Below the pieces are notes generated by a model, which did no database searches, was not told the origin of the DNA, and worked only from the letters and a program-made list of their open reading frames with translations. The position numbers and the translations under genes are program-made. From Chrysomallon squamiferum (lineage: Eukaryota > Mollusca > Gastropoda > Neomphalida > Peltospiridae): a DNA stretch of 64,000 nt. The stretch spans positions 29,716,664-29,780,663 of the forward strand of contig CM022679.1 of NCBI GenBank assembly GCA_012295275.1, in the 5' to 3' direction. Position 1 is the stretch's first letter. Each line of letters starts with the position of its first letter. This document shows, piece after piece, positions 1-12,589 of the stretch.

Positions 1-470
1 TATATTATTCTCTCTGTCTCTCTCTGTCTCTCTCTCTCTCTCTCTGAATTATTATTATTATTATTCACCTATAAACTGTAGAGTGAAAAATTGTTGTTTT
101 TTTTTGTTTTTTTTTTTTTTTTTTTTTCTTCACCTGTGGCTGTGCTTTTGATTGTTTTTCTTTTCTGCTTCCTCCCCCTTCACTCATCTGCTGTAGAGTG
201 AAAGTCTGTTCTTTTTCCTCTTCGTCTGTCTATTGTGTTCATTTTTCTTCTCTCTTTTTTTCCGTCATCTATGAGTTGTAGAGTGAAAAATTGTATTTTT
301 TCACCCTTTTGAATGTTTTTTTTTTTTTATTATTATTATTTTTTTTTCTTCACCTATCAGCTATAGAGTAAAAGACTGTTCTTTTTCCTCTCCTTCTGAC
401 TATTTTTTTTTTTTCTATTTTTTTTTTTTTTTTGGTTTTTTCTTCACCTATGGTCTGTTGAGTGAGTAAT
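1..470. repeat. Degenerate tandem repeat of about 85-115 bp in T-rich DNA
   Basis: Five copies of a motif like TTCACCTATNANCTGTAGAG followed by TGAAAAATTGTT occur at about 64, 180, 265, 349 and 444. They are separated by poly-T and pyrimidine spacers ('GTTCTTTTTCCTC' recurs). The window edge cuts the array, which may continue to the left. No coding signal. Confidence 0.7.
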
Positions 471-2580
471 GTATTGTGACTGAAAGGTAGCTGTTGTTTA
501 CTGGCAGGAAGAGGATCTAATCTGCCAGCTTATTAACCTGTAACCTCTGAAACATCTGGCCGTGTGTACGTCCATCCATCAGACTTGGCAATTTTCTGCT
601 GGACAGGGCAGATGATAATCTGAACAGTAGCCCATGTAGTGATAATGGGTTCAAAGACACCGCAGTCAGCAATGTGTACCCGAAGTGAATGTAGTCGGTA
701 ATAAAAACAAGGAATTCAAACACAGAGTAACTGTAATAAAAGAAATATATTTTATTTGAACCGTTGCAGACTTTCTGTTGGAAGAAGAAATAAAAAACAT
801 TTTTAGAATGAGAGGTTTTGATCTCAAAGAGAACTCAATTACCAAAAAAAAAAAAAGAAAAAGTAGATAATTAATATTATCTTTGATAACAACTGTTGAG
901 GATACAGGCATTTCAAGACCAGAATTGTTTGGTGTTTTTTTTTTATAATGTTTTATAATTTTAATTTTTTTTTTATTTATTATTATTATTATTAAAATAT
1001 TTTTTTTTTTTTGGAAGCATCTGATAAAGTTGTTTATTATCCCCAAGCACCAAGTCAGCTTTTGTTACAAAATGGAATCAGTTTTCTTCTCTGTTTTCTC
1101 TCCTACTCTCTTACTTCTCTGATGTGTGTGGAATCCATAATCACAAATGGAATTACAAGTAATAACAATCAAATGTGACAGATATTGCAAAGATTACATT
1201 TTTATGCTGATTTAGATTGTTTCATAGATTCTTCCCATTGCAAAAAGTGCTCCAGTACTGATTTATCAGTGGCATCCAGTTTTGATTTGCTTCTATAGGA
1301 AAGTTTTGTGTAAAAAATAAAAATAAATTATTGTTGTTATTTCATGAGAGATTATGAATGGCATTAGTTCAGATCACTTGTATGTTTATAAAAACTGACG
1401 TTTAATATTTATTAATAATATTAAAATGTGATGCAGCACAATTAATTATTCATCCTAATCTTTTGCAGTAGCTGTTATATATCACATTATTCATTTAAAA
1501 GAGGTGTACAATTTACATTTATAAATACATATTTTTTCAGACACCAAAATGTGATTTGAAACCATCATTTTGAGATAGCCGTAAAAATATTAAACACTTA
1601 AGTTGACTGAGATCTATATAGAGAAAAGAGTACATTGTCTAGTACAGACATCTTTATAGATCAGTGTTCTCTTTCTTCTTGTATTAAATACTCTCATTTT
1701 AAAGGTCATATCTTGTCAATGGGGCATCATTTCACCTTCTTTACAGCAGACACAGTGCGCTAATGCATTCCGTATACGTAACGAGTTTAAAATGTGATTT
1801 ATTACCATCTTGCACTCTGTAGTATATCTTCCTTCCGAAGTTTGATCATCACATTGATATTCACGCATTTGTAAACAAAATCTCTTCTGTTTGGATTCTT
1901 TTGCTTTATTTTTATTTTTATTTTTTTGCCATCTCTCTGTTTTTGTTTTCCTGTTCTTGCCAGCTGTAGGGGAGATTTGGGATGTTTTTGATGAAAACAC
2001 GAAATGGGTCGAATGATCTTTGATTGAGGTCATGAAGACTCTTGAAACAGCTTGTCCAGTTTTGATATACAGCTGAGATTCTTGTGTTCTCAGTGAGCTC
2101 TTCCAAATGTCTCTCGCATACTTGCGTGGGTAATTCGGTCAGTTGTATGCTTGACCAGACCTGCACAAAACAGATGTCTGACTCACTGGAGAATGTGTTT
2201 ACATCCACCTTGAATCAAAATACATGTTATCCTTTTTTTTCTCTCTCTGTTATGATGAGCACCAGCGTTGACTCACTGCTTATCTGAGTTTGAAATGTTT
2301 GTAATTCCAAGATTATTAACATACATGTATATTGTTTGTTTCTTCTTTTAAAGGTTATGGTTATTGAATCTTTTTATTAGTTTATTTTTCACTTTTTTTT
2401 TTTTTTTTAAAGTAAAGTGTCAGAATTAGTCAGTTTTAATCTTTTACTCTTTACAAGAATTCTTGACAATATTAATTTTTGTTAAATTAATATTTTTACA
2501 TTTTTTAAATTTATTATATAGATTTCATTAAGAATATTTATTTTTTAAGAAGAATGACTTTTACATTCTTTTTCAAGTTT
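471..2580. other. Non-coding stretch, AT-rich, with poly-T and (ATT)n patches
   Basis: Apart from the doubtful minus-strand exon at 1918-2160, I see only A/T-rich sequence, short (ATT)n runs near 970-995 and 325-342, and poly-A/T tracts. Open frames here are short and match no family I know. Confidence 0.6.
1918..2160 (-). pseudogene. Possible minus-strand exon or decayed gene fragment with a ZAD-like tail
   Basis: On the minus strand an acceptor-like CTGTTTTGTGCAG precedes an open frame containing LTELPTQVCERHLEELTENT and YQNWTSCFKSLHDLNQ. The spacing (LPxxVCxxHLxEL ... YxxWxxCxxSLxxL) resembles the second half of the zinc-finger-associated domain (ZAD), which normally has a second Cys two residues after the first; here that position is His. 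The frame runs into Lys/Asn-rich sequence and a stop at 1918. No neighbouring exon was found. It may be chance, a pseudogene, or an exon of a gene to the left. Confidence 0.2.
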
Positions 2581-2589
2581 TTTCTTTTT

Positions 2590-2930
2590 GTAAAAAAAAC
2601 CCACACAAATCTTCACGTTTATCTTAAAATCCACATCATAATGCAATAATTTGATTGCTTATACTAAAAACATTATTATGTGTTTTGCACCAGAACATTT
2701 TCCTATATATACAATGACAACAACAAACAGATAAGAAACCGAGATGAGTTATTTATGTTTTAAAAAAACCATCACATTTATCTCAAAATCTACTTCATAA
2801 CACAATAATTTGATTACTTGTTCTAAAAAAAAAAAAAAAAATGTATTACATGCTTTTGCACCAGTTCATTTGGGGATATTAATAAGAACTACAAACAGAG
2901 GAGAAACCGAGATAAGTTGTTTAATCTAGT
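2590..2930. repeat. Two-copy tandem duplication, unit about 170 bp
   Basis: Copy 1 (about 2595-2760) and copy 2 (about 2765-2930) share, in order, TTTATCTNAAAATCNAC, CAATAATTTGATT, TTTTGCACCAG, ACAAACAGA and GAAACCGAGAT. The copies differ by scattered substitutions and an extended poly-A in the second. Confidence 0.8.
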
Positions 2931-3159
2931 TTTGATGAGGGTAAAGAAACATATCATGTCTCAGAGGTTCACCTTAGCAGTTCACCTGTAGGAACAAAAC
3001 AGGTGTTCTGACTAATGCAGCAGGTATCTCGCAGAGCAGTACAGTTAGGTTGCATCACAGATCAGCTGTAGTATCATAAACAAATACCAGAGTTGTATGA
3101 GGGGGAGGAAGAATATGAATAACACCTGATTAATGCTGCTGGATTTAAAAGAATCTGAA

Positions 3160-3340
3160 TATTTCGAAATGATGTTTGCTTCCAAAAGTTGTTTTTAAAA
3201 TTACCTTTTGCGAATTGGAATTTTGAAAATTTTGGAATGATGTTTGGTACCAAAAGTTGCTTTTGAAATTACCTTTTGTGAATTAGAATTTTTGTGAATT
3301 ATTTTTATTTTGGGGAAAAAAAAAGGTCGCTTTTAATAAT
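3160..3340. repeat. Tandem duplication, unit about 70 bp
   Basis: The block GAATGATGTTTGGTACCAAAAG followed by TTGCTTTTGAAATTACCTTT occurs twice with substitutions (about 3165-3230 and 3234-3300). A weaker third copy contains GGTCGCTTTTAATAATTATC. Non-coding. Confidence 0.65.
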
Positions 3341-4461
3341 TATCTTTTTCAGAAAACTGAAGCAGTGAAAAAGTTATTATTATGGGATGTGTGTTAAAAA
3401 AATATTGTAGATGCAGTAAGTGACTAATGAATGTTTGGATGTAAATGTACTGTAATTAAAATTTATCATGTGTTTAGAAGACCAAAAACATAAAGCAGAG
3501 AAAAAGAAAAGAAAAAAAAAGTTATAAATAAAAAGAAGAAAAAACGTTATGCCTAATTAATGATGAACTCTTCCACAGTTGATTACTATGTTTGAATCTA
3601 AAAGATAATTAAAGATAATGAAAATTACTTAGCTTCCAAGAAGAGAAACAAAATAAAGAAATAAACTAAATAAATAACAAATTTAATAATAAAATAAATA
3701 AATAGTTAAAAATTAAAAAAATATAATTATTTATTTGTTTGTCATTTGTAAAATGTATTGTAATTAAAATTAAAAGTAATTATTGAAAGATGTTTAAAAA
3801 GTGAAAAAAAGAAGAAGTTTGAAGTGCATTATTAATACCTTCATTAGGATTTTATGAAATATAATTTCCTGATTTTTTCTAGTATTTGTGGTTGCTGCTT
3901 CTAAAATAGTATCTTCTAATGGTTAATAATAATAACAATAATAATAGTAATAATAATAATGATGATGATGATGATGATCTTTTGCAATTAATGGGGATTT
4001 TTTTATGTAAGTGTAAAAACACTGGGTTCAAGCAGTGAAATGCTGATTGAAATCAGAATTAATCAGAATGGCAGAAAATTACTTCTGGTTCCAGATACGC
4101 TTTTAAATTGTCTTTTTTTTTAAATAGTGGATCTTCTGTTAAATATTAGACTGATGGAATAGTTAATTATATATTAATGTATTCCCAAATTTCTTAAAAG
4201 TATCTACAGAATGATGGCATGACAAGATATGTATTGATATTTTAGAATTTAATTTCACAATATTATTTTAAATTTCTTACTTTGCAAATCGATTATTTAC
4301 ATCATTTATTAACAAAATAAATTGATAATTATCATAATAATAATATAAATTTGAAAAAGAAAAAGAAAAAAGGAACCTTTCACAAACGAGTATTCAGTGA
4401 TTTTTGTTTTACCATAAGAGACTTTATTTTCACTCATTCTCTCATTCATTCTCACTCTCAT

Positions 4462-4518
<57 letters not shown>

Positions 4519-5990
4519 GTCTCTGCTGTCTCTTGTCATTCTGTCATTATTTCTGTCCGTCTTTCTGATTTTTGCCTTTGAATTGCTCAGTTTGATTTAC
4601 AGACTGGAAGAAAGCCAGTCTGGTCTGAGATCGGTACAGTAAATATACTTCACCCAGTCTTAATTGTTTTGGCCACACAAATTAGCTTAACGAAAGTAAA
4701 GTGAGTTATTTCTTTGTACGACACTTAGTGGTTCAGCCTACCCCAGCGTGCTGGGAGAGTGCCAGGCCCTCAGCTAACAAGCTTTGACATTGCAGGATTC
4801 CTCGGCTCAATTCCGCAAGAATTCGGTCCGTCACACATTTGCAGTATTCCTTTACCATGTATACTTACATATTAATTGTTTACTTTCCTTCTCCTCCTCC
4901 CTTTTTTCAATAATTACATGTACATGCCTGTGTGCATGATTTGTTGATGTTTGCCAAACAATTCAGTGTTATCCAGCTGTAACACTCTGAAGAAAATAAA
5001 GCTGTTGTGTTGTTGTGGTGAATAAGAGAATTTATTATTATTTTTTTTTTTTTATGGCCGAAATTCCTCGTTATGATCCAGCTTTGCTTGTGTTGTGATA
5101 TGACTATGGGAGAAATGCATATAAAAATGATAGTTGTCTGTAAACTGTTTCTGTGAGGTACTGTTGTTCTGTGTCAGGGTTGTTCTCATTAAAATCATTG
5201 AAAATGTTTTATTAATCACTGATAATGACTTTTTAAATAATAAAGTTTAAAAAAAATAGAAAAAAAAGTGCTAGCTATCATAGTCAAAAAAAAAAATAAT
5301 AATAATAAGAAGAAGAAGAAGAAGAAGAAACAAATAAATCATAATAATAATTTTTTTTTTTGAAAATCTAAGATCAACAAAAACAAGAATAACAAATCTG
5401 ATAAAGACCCCTTCAAAACATCCTAGAAAAAATTGTATGATAAAAAAAAAAAAAAATAACAATGAAAAAACAGTAATAATACCAATAACAAATTTAAAAA
5501 TAATCTCTTAAAAGCAAAACACAAATGATAAGAATAATTTATATATACAAGTAACTAAGGAGGAAGTGTGTATCTAAAGTTATCAAGTCTTTATAGTTAT
5601 TTTATTAACCTGTGTCCGTCACAGCCAAAGAAAAAAGCACTCAATTTGACTTGTAAATATTTCACTGCATTGTAAAATACAACCATTTCTTTTCTCTCCT
5701 TCATTTATTATCACAACCTGTATCTTCACTCTCCAACATTTATTTGCATTAAGTACAAATTTATCATTTGTCTGTTTAGACCATCCATCCCCTATTTTCA
5801 GACTGAGGTCATTTTATTGCAGAAGCCAGATAAAGCCTCTGACATATTTATGAGACCGGTTTAAAAATATATTTAGTTTTTATTTGTTTTTTTTGTACTC
5901 TTTGCTACTCTGTTGTATAAGACTCAGTGTGTGATAACTTGAGATGTACTTCTTATCAGATTACTGTGACCTGTTCCTTTTTAGCTGTAC
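3341..5990. other. Non-coding AT-rich stretch with microsatellites
   Basis: Contains a compound (AAT)n(GAT)n tract at about 3928-3978, a (CT)n tract at 4469-4516, and A-rich runs at 5285-5460. A less AT-rich island at about 4610-4860 includes a 16-base segment (4750-4765) found again at 17205-17220. No coding frame is supported. Confidence 0.55.
4469..4516 (+). repeat. (CT)n microsatellite
   Basis: About 24 uninterrupted CT units preceded by an impure CTCATTCATT tract. The open frames on both strands here are repeat translations. Confidence 0.97.
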
Positions 5991-6970
5991 TATTGGTGAC
6001 CAGTCAGGATAGTTGTTTTATTTTAGCCAGGATACTCCAGTGATTGTCCATAACCAGATGATTGTCATTTTGTGGTGTTTATAACTAGGTTGCTATTGTT
6101 AACTGTTATTTTGAGATGTTAATAGTAATATCATTTTACTGGTAAGGTTTGTGATGATTACAATGAAATGGTACTGGTCAGTTTATATTATTTACATGAA
6201 AGGTCATTTTGTAACGTTCATATTAATGGTCAGTTTTAGATGAATCAGAACCAGGCAATGATTCTGGTCAGAATGATATTTATGATGAGATAATCATAAT
6301 GTTTCTTGTCAAGTCTCTCATGTTGATAACAAGACAATAAGCAGGTTATGGAAACATTTGTTTCCTCAGCATGAAAAAAACCCATCCCAACCTGATAGGA
6401 AATCATTTGTCATGAACTTCATCAACCACTTACAGAACCCTGGCTGGAACGGGATAAAACTTGATAGGCATCCACTTCAGAGTTGTATAATGGCTCATAT
6501 AACAGCACGATTGATTGTGATGCAGGCAGCTCTTTGAAGTCACAGTTAATGTTCTGGTCCTGGGTTACAGAGTGAAGCACTTCACAGAGATATGTAGACT
6601 GTGTGGCCTGGAAAAGCCACAGGAAGACCCATCTTTTTACTACTGCTACTAACATTATGTAGTAAAGCATATAATCTGAAAGGTAGATCACTGTGAAACA
6701 GCAGTGTTTTGTACTTTTGAGCTGGTTATTGTTGTCATCTTGATAATAACAGCAAACCCTTTGCAGTAATTACCTCCAGTTATTAGTCAGAGAAACAAAA
6801 CAACTTGTTTGTGCTAGTGTCTAAATAAAGCAGTTGATAGTAGTAACAGACAGTAGTTTATTAGTCATAAAATCTACTCATTTTGTACTAGTGAACTAGT
6901 TGAAACAGTTGATGATAATAAAGTGTTGACTGTTCAGAAAGTACATGCTGTATTTATTAGTCTTTACAGT
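5991..6970. repeat. Diffuse degenerate repeats, units about 60-85 bp
   Basis: Around 6060-6240, segments of the form TTGTCATTTTGNNNNGTT recur about every 60 bp. Around 6775-6970, TATTAGTC recurs at about 6781, 6859 and 6956 together with CAGTTGATAGTAGTAA-like and ACTAGTG-like words. Divergence is high and boundaries are uncertain. No coding frame is supported. Confidence 0.45.
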
Positions 6971-7217
6971 GCTATCAGTAGCCTCTGATTGCTCTTTTGT
7001 GATGTTGTTTGTGTGTTCTGTCAGAAAGTAAAATAAATTCCTTTTTTTAAGAGTTGTTATATAATTGGGATACTTTATTATCAGCTCATGTTGGTTTTCA
7101 GTAACTTGCACAATCACTTGCACCTTCATGGGTATATGTGAAATGTACTTTAACGTCTTTTTATTACTTCCAGTCTAAATTTTCTATAAACATTCCAGTT
7201 AGCATTCCAGTTTAAAA

Positions 7218-7220
<3 letters not shown>

Positions 7221-7255
<35 letters not shown>
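7221..7255. repeat. (AT)n microsatellite
   Basis: About 17 uninterrupted AT units. The surrounding 7.0-10.3 kb is AT-rich non-coding DNA with a short (GT)n at 7760-7778 and poly-T near 9060-9085; I see no gene in it. Confidence 0.95.
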
Positions 7256-7258
<3 letters not shown>

Positions 7259-10200
7259 CTTTATGACGCCATATAGTAAGTTTATGTTGAGTGAAGTTCA
7301 GTTTAAAGGTCACAGAACTAGAAAATAAATCATTTTTGCAGAATAATAACAATAATAATAATATCTGGGTTATGTTTCATATGTTTCTGAGTTGTTTAGA
7401 ACTGTATCTTGAAATTGCTGGTGTTACATAATTAATCATGGCTGAAGAAGGAAACTGTCAGATATAATATAAATTATAATTAAGATGGTGCTCTGAAATG
7501 AAATATTAAGAGTGCAAAAGCTTCTGTCTGAATTTCAGGTTATAAAAGTTGTAAGCTGCTGTAAAAGAATTCAGCTAAATTAACATCACTGATGTATTTA
7601 TTGGTAATAAAATATAAGAAGACTGGCTTTTCAAATGTTAAAAACAAAAACAAAAAAACAAAACAGTTTTAATGTTGCAAAAATAAAATTGGTTGTCATA
7701 GTAAAGTTGTTACTGTCTAACATAATCTGAGTAGAAATATTAATTCATTACATCTGTCTGTGTGTGTGTGTGTGTGTGGACATGCATGCATGTGTATGTG
7801 AAAGATAATAAACTTGTTGCTGTTTACTTGTTTATGTAAATATTTAATTTTTAAAGCTTTGAAGTTCAGTATGTCCTTGCTATATTCATTAATAGCATCA
7901 CTTAAGTGATCATCCTTTCATGACTTACATTAATTGGCAGAGAAAACAAATAGAACAAAAGAGGATCTAATTTGTACCAGCCTTCTGTATGAAAACAAAA
8001 CAAATTGAAGCATGTAGGACTTAGTGTGGATCATTTATTAAATAGGTTGGTATATTTTGACGCTCTAGAAATTTGTATCCTCCATATGTTGGAATTTGGT
8101 TCTGTCAACATTTGGAATTGCTTTGGCCTGTTGATGATGCATTCTGAATAGGCGGAGCAGAATGTAGTTACCAACTGACCAGTGAGAATACAGATTTGGT
8201 TGTTGGTCTGAGTGTGTTTTTCAGTCAGGCGTGTAATGGAATGACCATCAAGGAGGAGGTGGAATAGCAGCAGAGCTGGAATGTACTGACTTCACTAAGG
8301 ATTGGACAACATTAACATCAAGTCAACCATGCAGAGAAACTGCTCTTCATCTCTGTCTGATTTCAACTCTGTTTATCTTCCTCTCTTTATTGTCTTTATC
8401 TTTTCTAGCCTTTTTTTCTTTCCTGTCTATCTCTGAATCTCATTAATAAACATAATGAAGCATGTGTGCCGACAAACTATAATAAAATATATTTAAAACT
8501 TCACTGATTTCTTTTAATAAGTATTTTTGCATTTTTGTTTGTTTTTTGTTTTTTTGTTGTTGTTTTGAAGATAAAATGAAATGTGACTGCCTGTGGATGT
8601 TCTACACAATTAGAATAAAATGACTTGTACATAAACATTGTTAAACCAGATAACATATTAATCAAGTACACTGTTCTTTTAACAGCCCTGCATTATCACT
8701 TCAGAAAAAACCAAACACACAGTGAAAAAACATAAAACAAAAACAAGAAATAGTCGTTTACTTCGGTCCTTGAACAGAAAAACAATGGGAGAAAGATTCG
8801 GCAAAACTCATCAAAAAAAGTTGATGGAGGCATCATCAGTTTGTGGTGGAATTTGCAGCAGAAACACAGTGGCATTTGTTGCTTGGTGCTTGTTTTCTTT
8901 GAAACATTCTCTCTTTGATGCATCGCTCAAAATAGCACTTCATGGCGAGCATTGACTTCAGAGACAACAATTCCAGCTTGGCTATTAGACTCGAGTAGAG
9001 ATTATTGACTGTATATCATCAGCCCTCATGTTTTTAGTGCTACTGTCTCATTGTAGAGGGTTTTTTTTTTTTTCTTTTTTTTTTTGCTTTCAGTCCCAGC
9101 TGATGCATGCACCTGAATGGTTAATGAGTTCACTGCAAAATGTGAAGAAGAGAAATTTTTGTAATGACAAGTTTGTCAGAGAAAACTGAAGTGTTTAAAA
9201 ATAGCTGATGAGTGTAGACTATTACAAATTGAAATGAATTTGCATTTGAAGTTTTATGTTTAATAATGGAAATTTTTATTTTTATTTGAAATCTTTTGAA
9301 ATATGAGATCATTTTGATTTTTTTTTTTTTTTAATTTGATTTTTGATTTCATTTCAGTTTCGTTTTTCTAAAATAAATTTGGAAATGATTTGTTATAAGT
9401 TCATTGAGTATTATTCTGTTATCTTAATTTATGATTACCCATTTTTATATATATATATATTTTTTTAAATATTTTATAAAAAAATATTTAAATTCTAATA
9501 TTTATTCACAATGGTTTGGTATTCATGTTCTTTGGTCCAGCTTCTTTATAAATTTCCCATACAGTCCAACACGTGAATTTGTGCATGGATGCACACAAAC
9601 AAAATTAAATAAAGTTGATCTGAACTTTTCCTTAACTTCTATTTCCAACTGTCTCTAATACATTTAGGTGTACAGTTTTGGAAAGGTCAGTTGTAAATAA
9701 ATCAATGTTAAACCGATTAACTTTAAATAATTTGTCTTAGTCGCATATTTCTTTCTCACAATTATGACGGCTTTCAAAGTATATGACCATTTTCCACAAA
9801 TGGTACACAAAGTCATTGAAAACTGAACAATGCTCTGTATGCACAGAAAAAGAATTTTTAATTTTTTACTGTTAAGAAAGTTCATCAAATAGTGGTGAGA
9901 GATCTTTTAAAAGACTCCAGTATTTTCTAAATAATCAGCATCTAAAAATAGACATTAAAAAAAAAGCATGACAAAAAGCCTTTTTTACATTTCATGGGAA
10001 TGGGTCAAATTTAATATGAGGCTACATGAAAGTGTAATGTAATCAACTTTTCATATTGCATCAGGAGAGAAATTACCTTTCATGCTTAGTAAATTGCTAA
10101 TGGATTGTCACCTATACGCTTTGATTAAATTTCAGTTAACTCAAAAAGTAGCAATCATTTCTGTTTTCCCTGTAACAAGAACCAGATAATAATATCAGAA

Positions 10201-10343
10201 ATAAATATCAGTGTAGACACTATGGTGATCTTTTATATATATATATATATGAAAATAAATAAATAAATAAATAAACAAAACAAAAAATAATAAAAATGTC
10301 ATTGTCAACCATCAGTTGTTAAATCATACAAGGAAATTGTATG

Positions 10344-10345
<2 letters not shown>

Positions 10346-10393
<48 letters not shown>
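10346..10393 (+). repeat. (CA)n microsatellite
   Basis: About 23 uninterrupted CA units. The Cys/Val-type open frame on the opposite strand is a repeat translation. Confidence 0.97.
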
Positions 10394-10395
<2 letters not shown>

Positions 10396-10489
10396 CAGAC
10401 AAAACAAAAAACTGTCTATGAAACATTTACCTATTTTGCCACCTTGAATACTTCTAACTCTCCCTAAAGCCTTTAACTGTGTTTTGAGT

Positions 10490-10910
10490 GTTAAACTCTG
10501 GAAGTACACAGTCAGATGGCTAGCTGATAGCAAAAACTGTTTTATTTGTTATTAACTAAACACAGAAAATGATCAGCTGACAACTGTAAATGATAAAGAT
10601 TGTATTTTATTTGTTGTTAAACTGCTGGTAACTAAACACATAAAAATGATCAGCTGATAATTCTAGTCCATAAAGATTGTATTTTAGATATCACTGAATG
10701 TTGATAATTAAACACACAAAAAAAGTTACCAGCTGATGATTATGGTTGATAAAGATTGTATTATAGATACTGTTTAATGTTGATAACTAAACACACATAA
10801 AAATGATCAGCTGTTAATTGTTGTTGATAAAGATTGTTTTTATTTGTTGTTGAGTGTTGATAAATAAATTTGATGTTCAGTTGATAGTGTAGCCTATAAA
10901 AACTGTTTTT
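10490..10910. repeat. Degenerate tandem repeat, unit about 77 bp, five to six copies
   Basis: The words AACTAAACACA, TGATCAGCTGA and TGATAAAGATTGTATTTTA recur in that order. The CAGCTGA word falls near 10574, 10651, 10729 and 10808, a period of 77-80 bp, with weaker partial copies at each end. It lies about 0.6 kb upstream of the first MRTF exon found. Confidence 0.8.
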
Positions 10911-11071
10911 TTAAGTCTCTGAGGAAGAGGTCAGCTCACTTCTGATGGCTATCTCACTTTGTCCATCTGTCTGAATGTTTCCATTGCTCTTGTGTTTGTT
11001 GATTCTTCTTAGAATGTCAAAGAATATTTCCTCTTTTTTTCTTTTTTTTTTCAGTTGATGTTTAACTTTAA

Positions 11072-11072
<1 letters not shown>

Positions 11073-11129
<57 letters not shown>

Positions 11130-11132
11130 TCT
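11073..11132 (+). repeat. (CT)n microsatellite
   Basis: About 30 CT units about 350 bp before the first MRTF exon found, in the presumed upstream intron or 5' flank. Confidence 0.97.
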
Positions 11133-11481
11133 AATATGTTGAACTTATATCAAAGGTCGCAGTCCAAAATGTATTTTAACTTGACGATTTTTGGTCAGTT
11201 TATTGTCTATAACTTTAGTAAATGTTCTTGTTATTGATTTCTATGTTTATAAATCATTGTGTGTGTCTGTGTGTGTTTGTGAGAGAGAGAGAGAGAGGGA
11301 ACTGGATAGTTGGCAGAACAAAACTGGCTCTGATTCTGTATTTTTCTTTTAAAATTATCACATTTAAAAAAATATAGGTATTAAAAAAAAATTAAAAAAA
11401 AAAAAAATATGGAAGTTAAAAAAACAAATAGCTTTGAAGTTTTAAAAATACTCAGTGTTTGTTTTTTGTGTGTTTTTACAG

Positions 11482-11736
11482 ATTCTAACAACACAAGCAG
11501 TTGGTCCCCCCTGTATGGGGGAGGCGCCAAGCTTGACAAGGACGCCATCCAGATAATCCACTGCATCTACTGTAAGGACTGCCGGATGGAAAAACAGGCG
11601 GCGGAACAAGCCAAACTGGCTGCCGGGGGTGGGGGAGGGGAGGCTGATTCAACCACCTCCCCCGGAGGACCCACCAGCCCCCAGACCTCCCTGGAAGTGT
11701 TTTCTCTGCAGCAAAGCATGGACAAGAACAAAGAAT
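11482..11736 (+). CDS. MRTF: MRTF exon 1 of those seen: N-terminal region upstream of RPEL1
   Basis: Preceded by the acceptor TGTTTTTACAG and followed by the donor GAAT|GTGAGT. It is open throughout and GC-richer than its flanks, and encodes residues 1-85 of the partial protein. It starts WSPLYGGGAKLDKDA (residues 8-22), then a short Cys cluster CIYCKDC (28-34), an Ala/Gln/Lys helix-like stretch, a Gly5 run (49-53), a Pro/Ser/Thr linker and SLQQSMDKNKE. It ends in phase 1, and its last base joined to the next exon makes a Ser codon leading directly into RPEL1; this fit is the main reason to assign it to MRTF. I do not recognise the Cys cluster as a named domain. The exon could be an alternative 5' exon or, less likely, belong to another transcript. 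It begins in phase 1, so a further upstream exon must supply the start codon. An in-frame ATG at 11409 lies inside the intron-like tract before the acceptor and is not preferred. Confidence 0.75.
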
Positions 11737-12589
11737 GTGAGTAGAATTTACCTGTTGTTACCCGAGATTTTTTTTCTTAACTTATATTATTTGTTAAAAA
11801 CGAGTTGGTCTAAGAATTAGAGAAGTTGTCTTCTTAATCCACAGCTCATTAAATGCAGTGCTGTTGTATGAAATTTGAGGAGAGCTGTCACTCATAACAC
11901 TGTTTGGGTTTAGCCTGGGATGTTATTGGTCACTGGATCAAACCTCCACTGTGATTCAGTTCAGTTCCAACTCAGTATGTGTTGCAAGACTGCTTTAGTA
12001 TTCTTTCCTATGTGTAGTAAGATGCATTTAAGCGAAAACTATAAGCGAAAACAAAAGGATAATCCAAATATGATTATCTGTATGAGTGTTAACTATATTT
12101 CTAAAAAAATAGTCACAGACTTTATTTATAACAGCTGCAGATTAAAAAAAATGCAGTTAAATTATTAAATATTATAAAAAAAAAAAAAAAAAAAATGCCA
12201 GATGAGGTAACATTGGTCATGACAGTAAATTGTCAAAAAAAGATGAGACATTTTGGCAGTAGAATGCTGCCACTGGATCAAGTGTTCTTGTATGTAATTA
12301 TTTACCTGTGCAAATTATCTGTTATATAATGTAGATTCAGCTGATGTTAAATGTAAACTGTTAAGACAATTCAAGCTTTGATATTTACAAAGGTTAATAG
12401 AGCCAATGAAAAACATGTTTGGATTGATCCACATTCAGTGAAGTAAAAAGTCTTATTTATTTATCTATCTTTGTGGAATGAGATCTTGGCACATTGGTTT
12501 TTCCATCTGTTAAAATTTTTTGTTTTAAACAGTGCTGAAATGAAATGAGAAGTTTTCTTGAAGGAGTGAAAAAAAATGCCGTTAACATC

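Noticed and set aside
11409-11481. In-frame ATG extension upstream of the first MRTF exon
   Set aside because: The extension is AT-rich with an intron-like texture and contains the polypyrimidine tract and acceptor TGTTTTTACAG.
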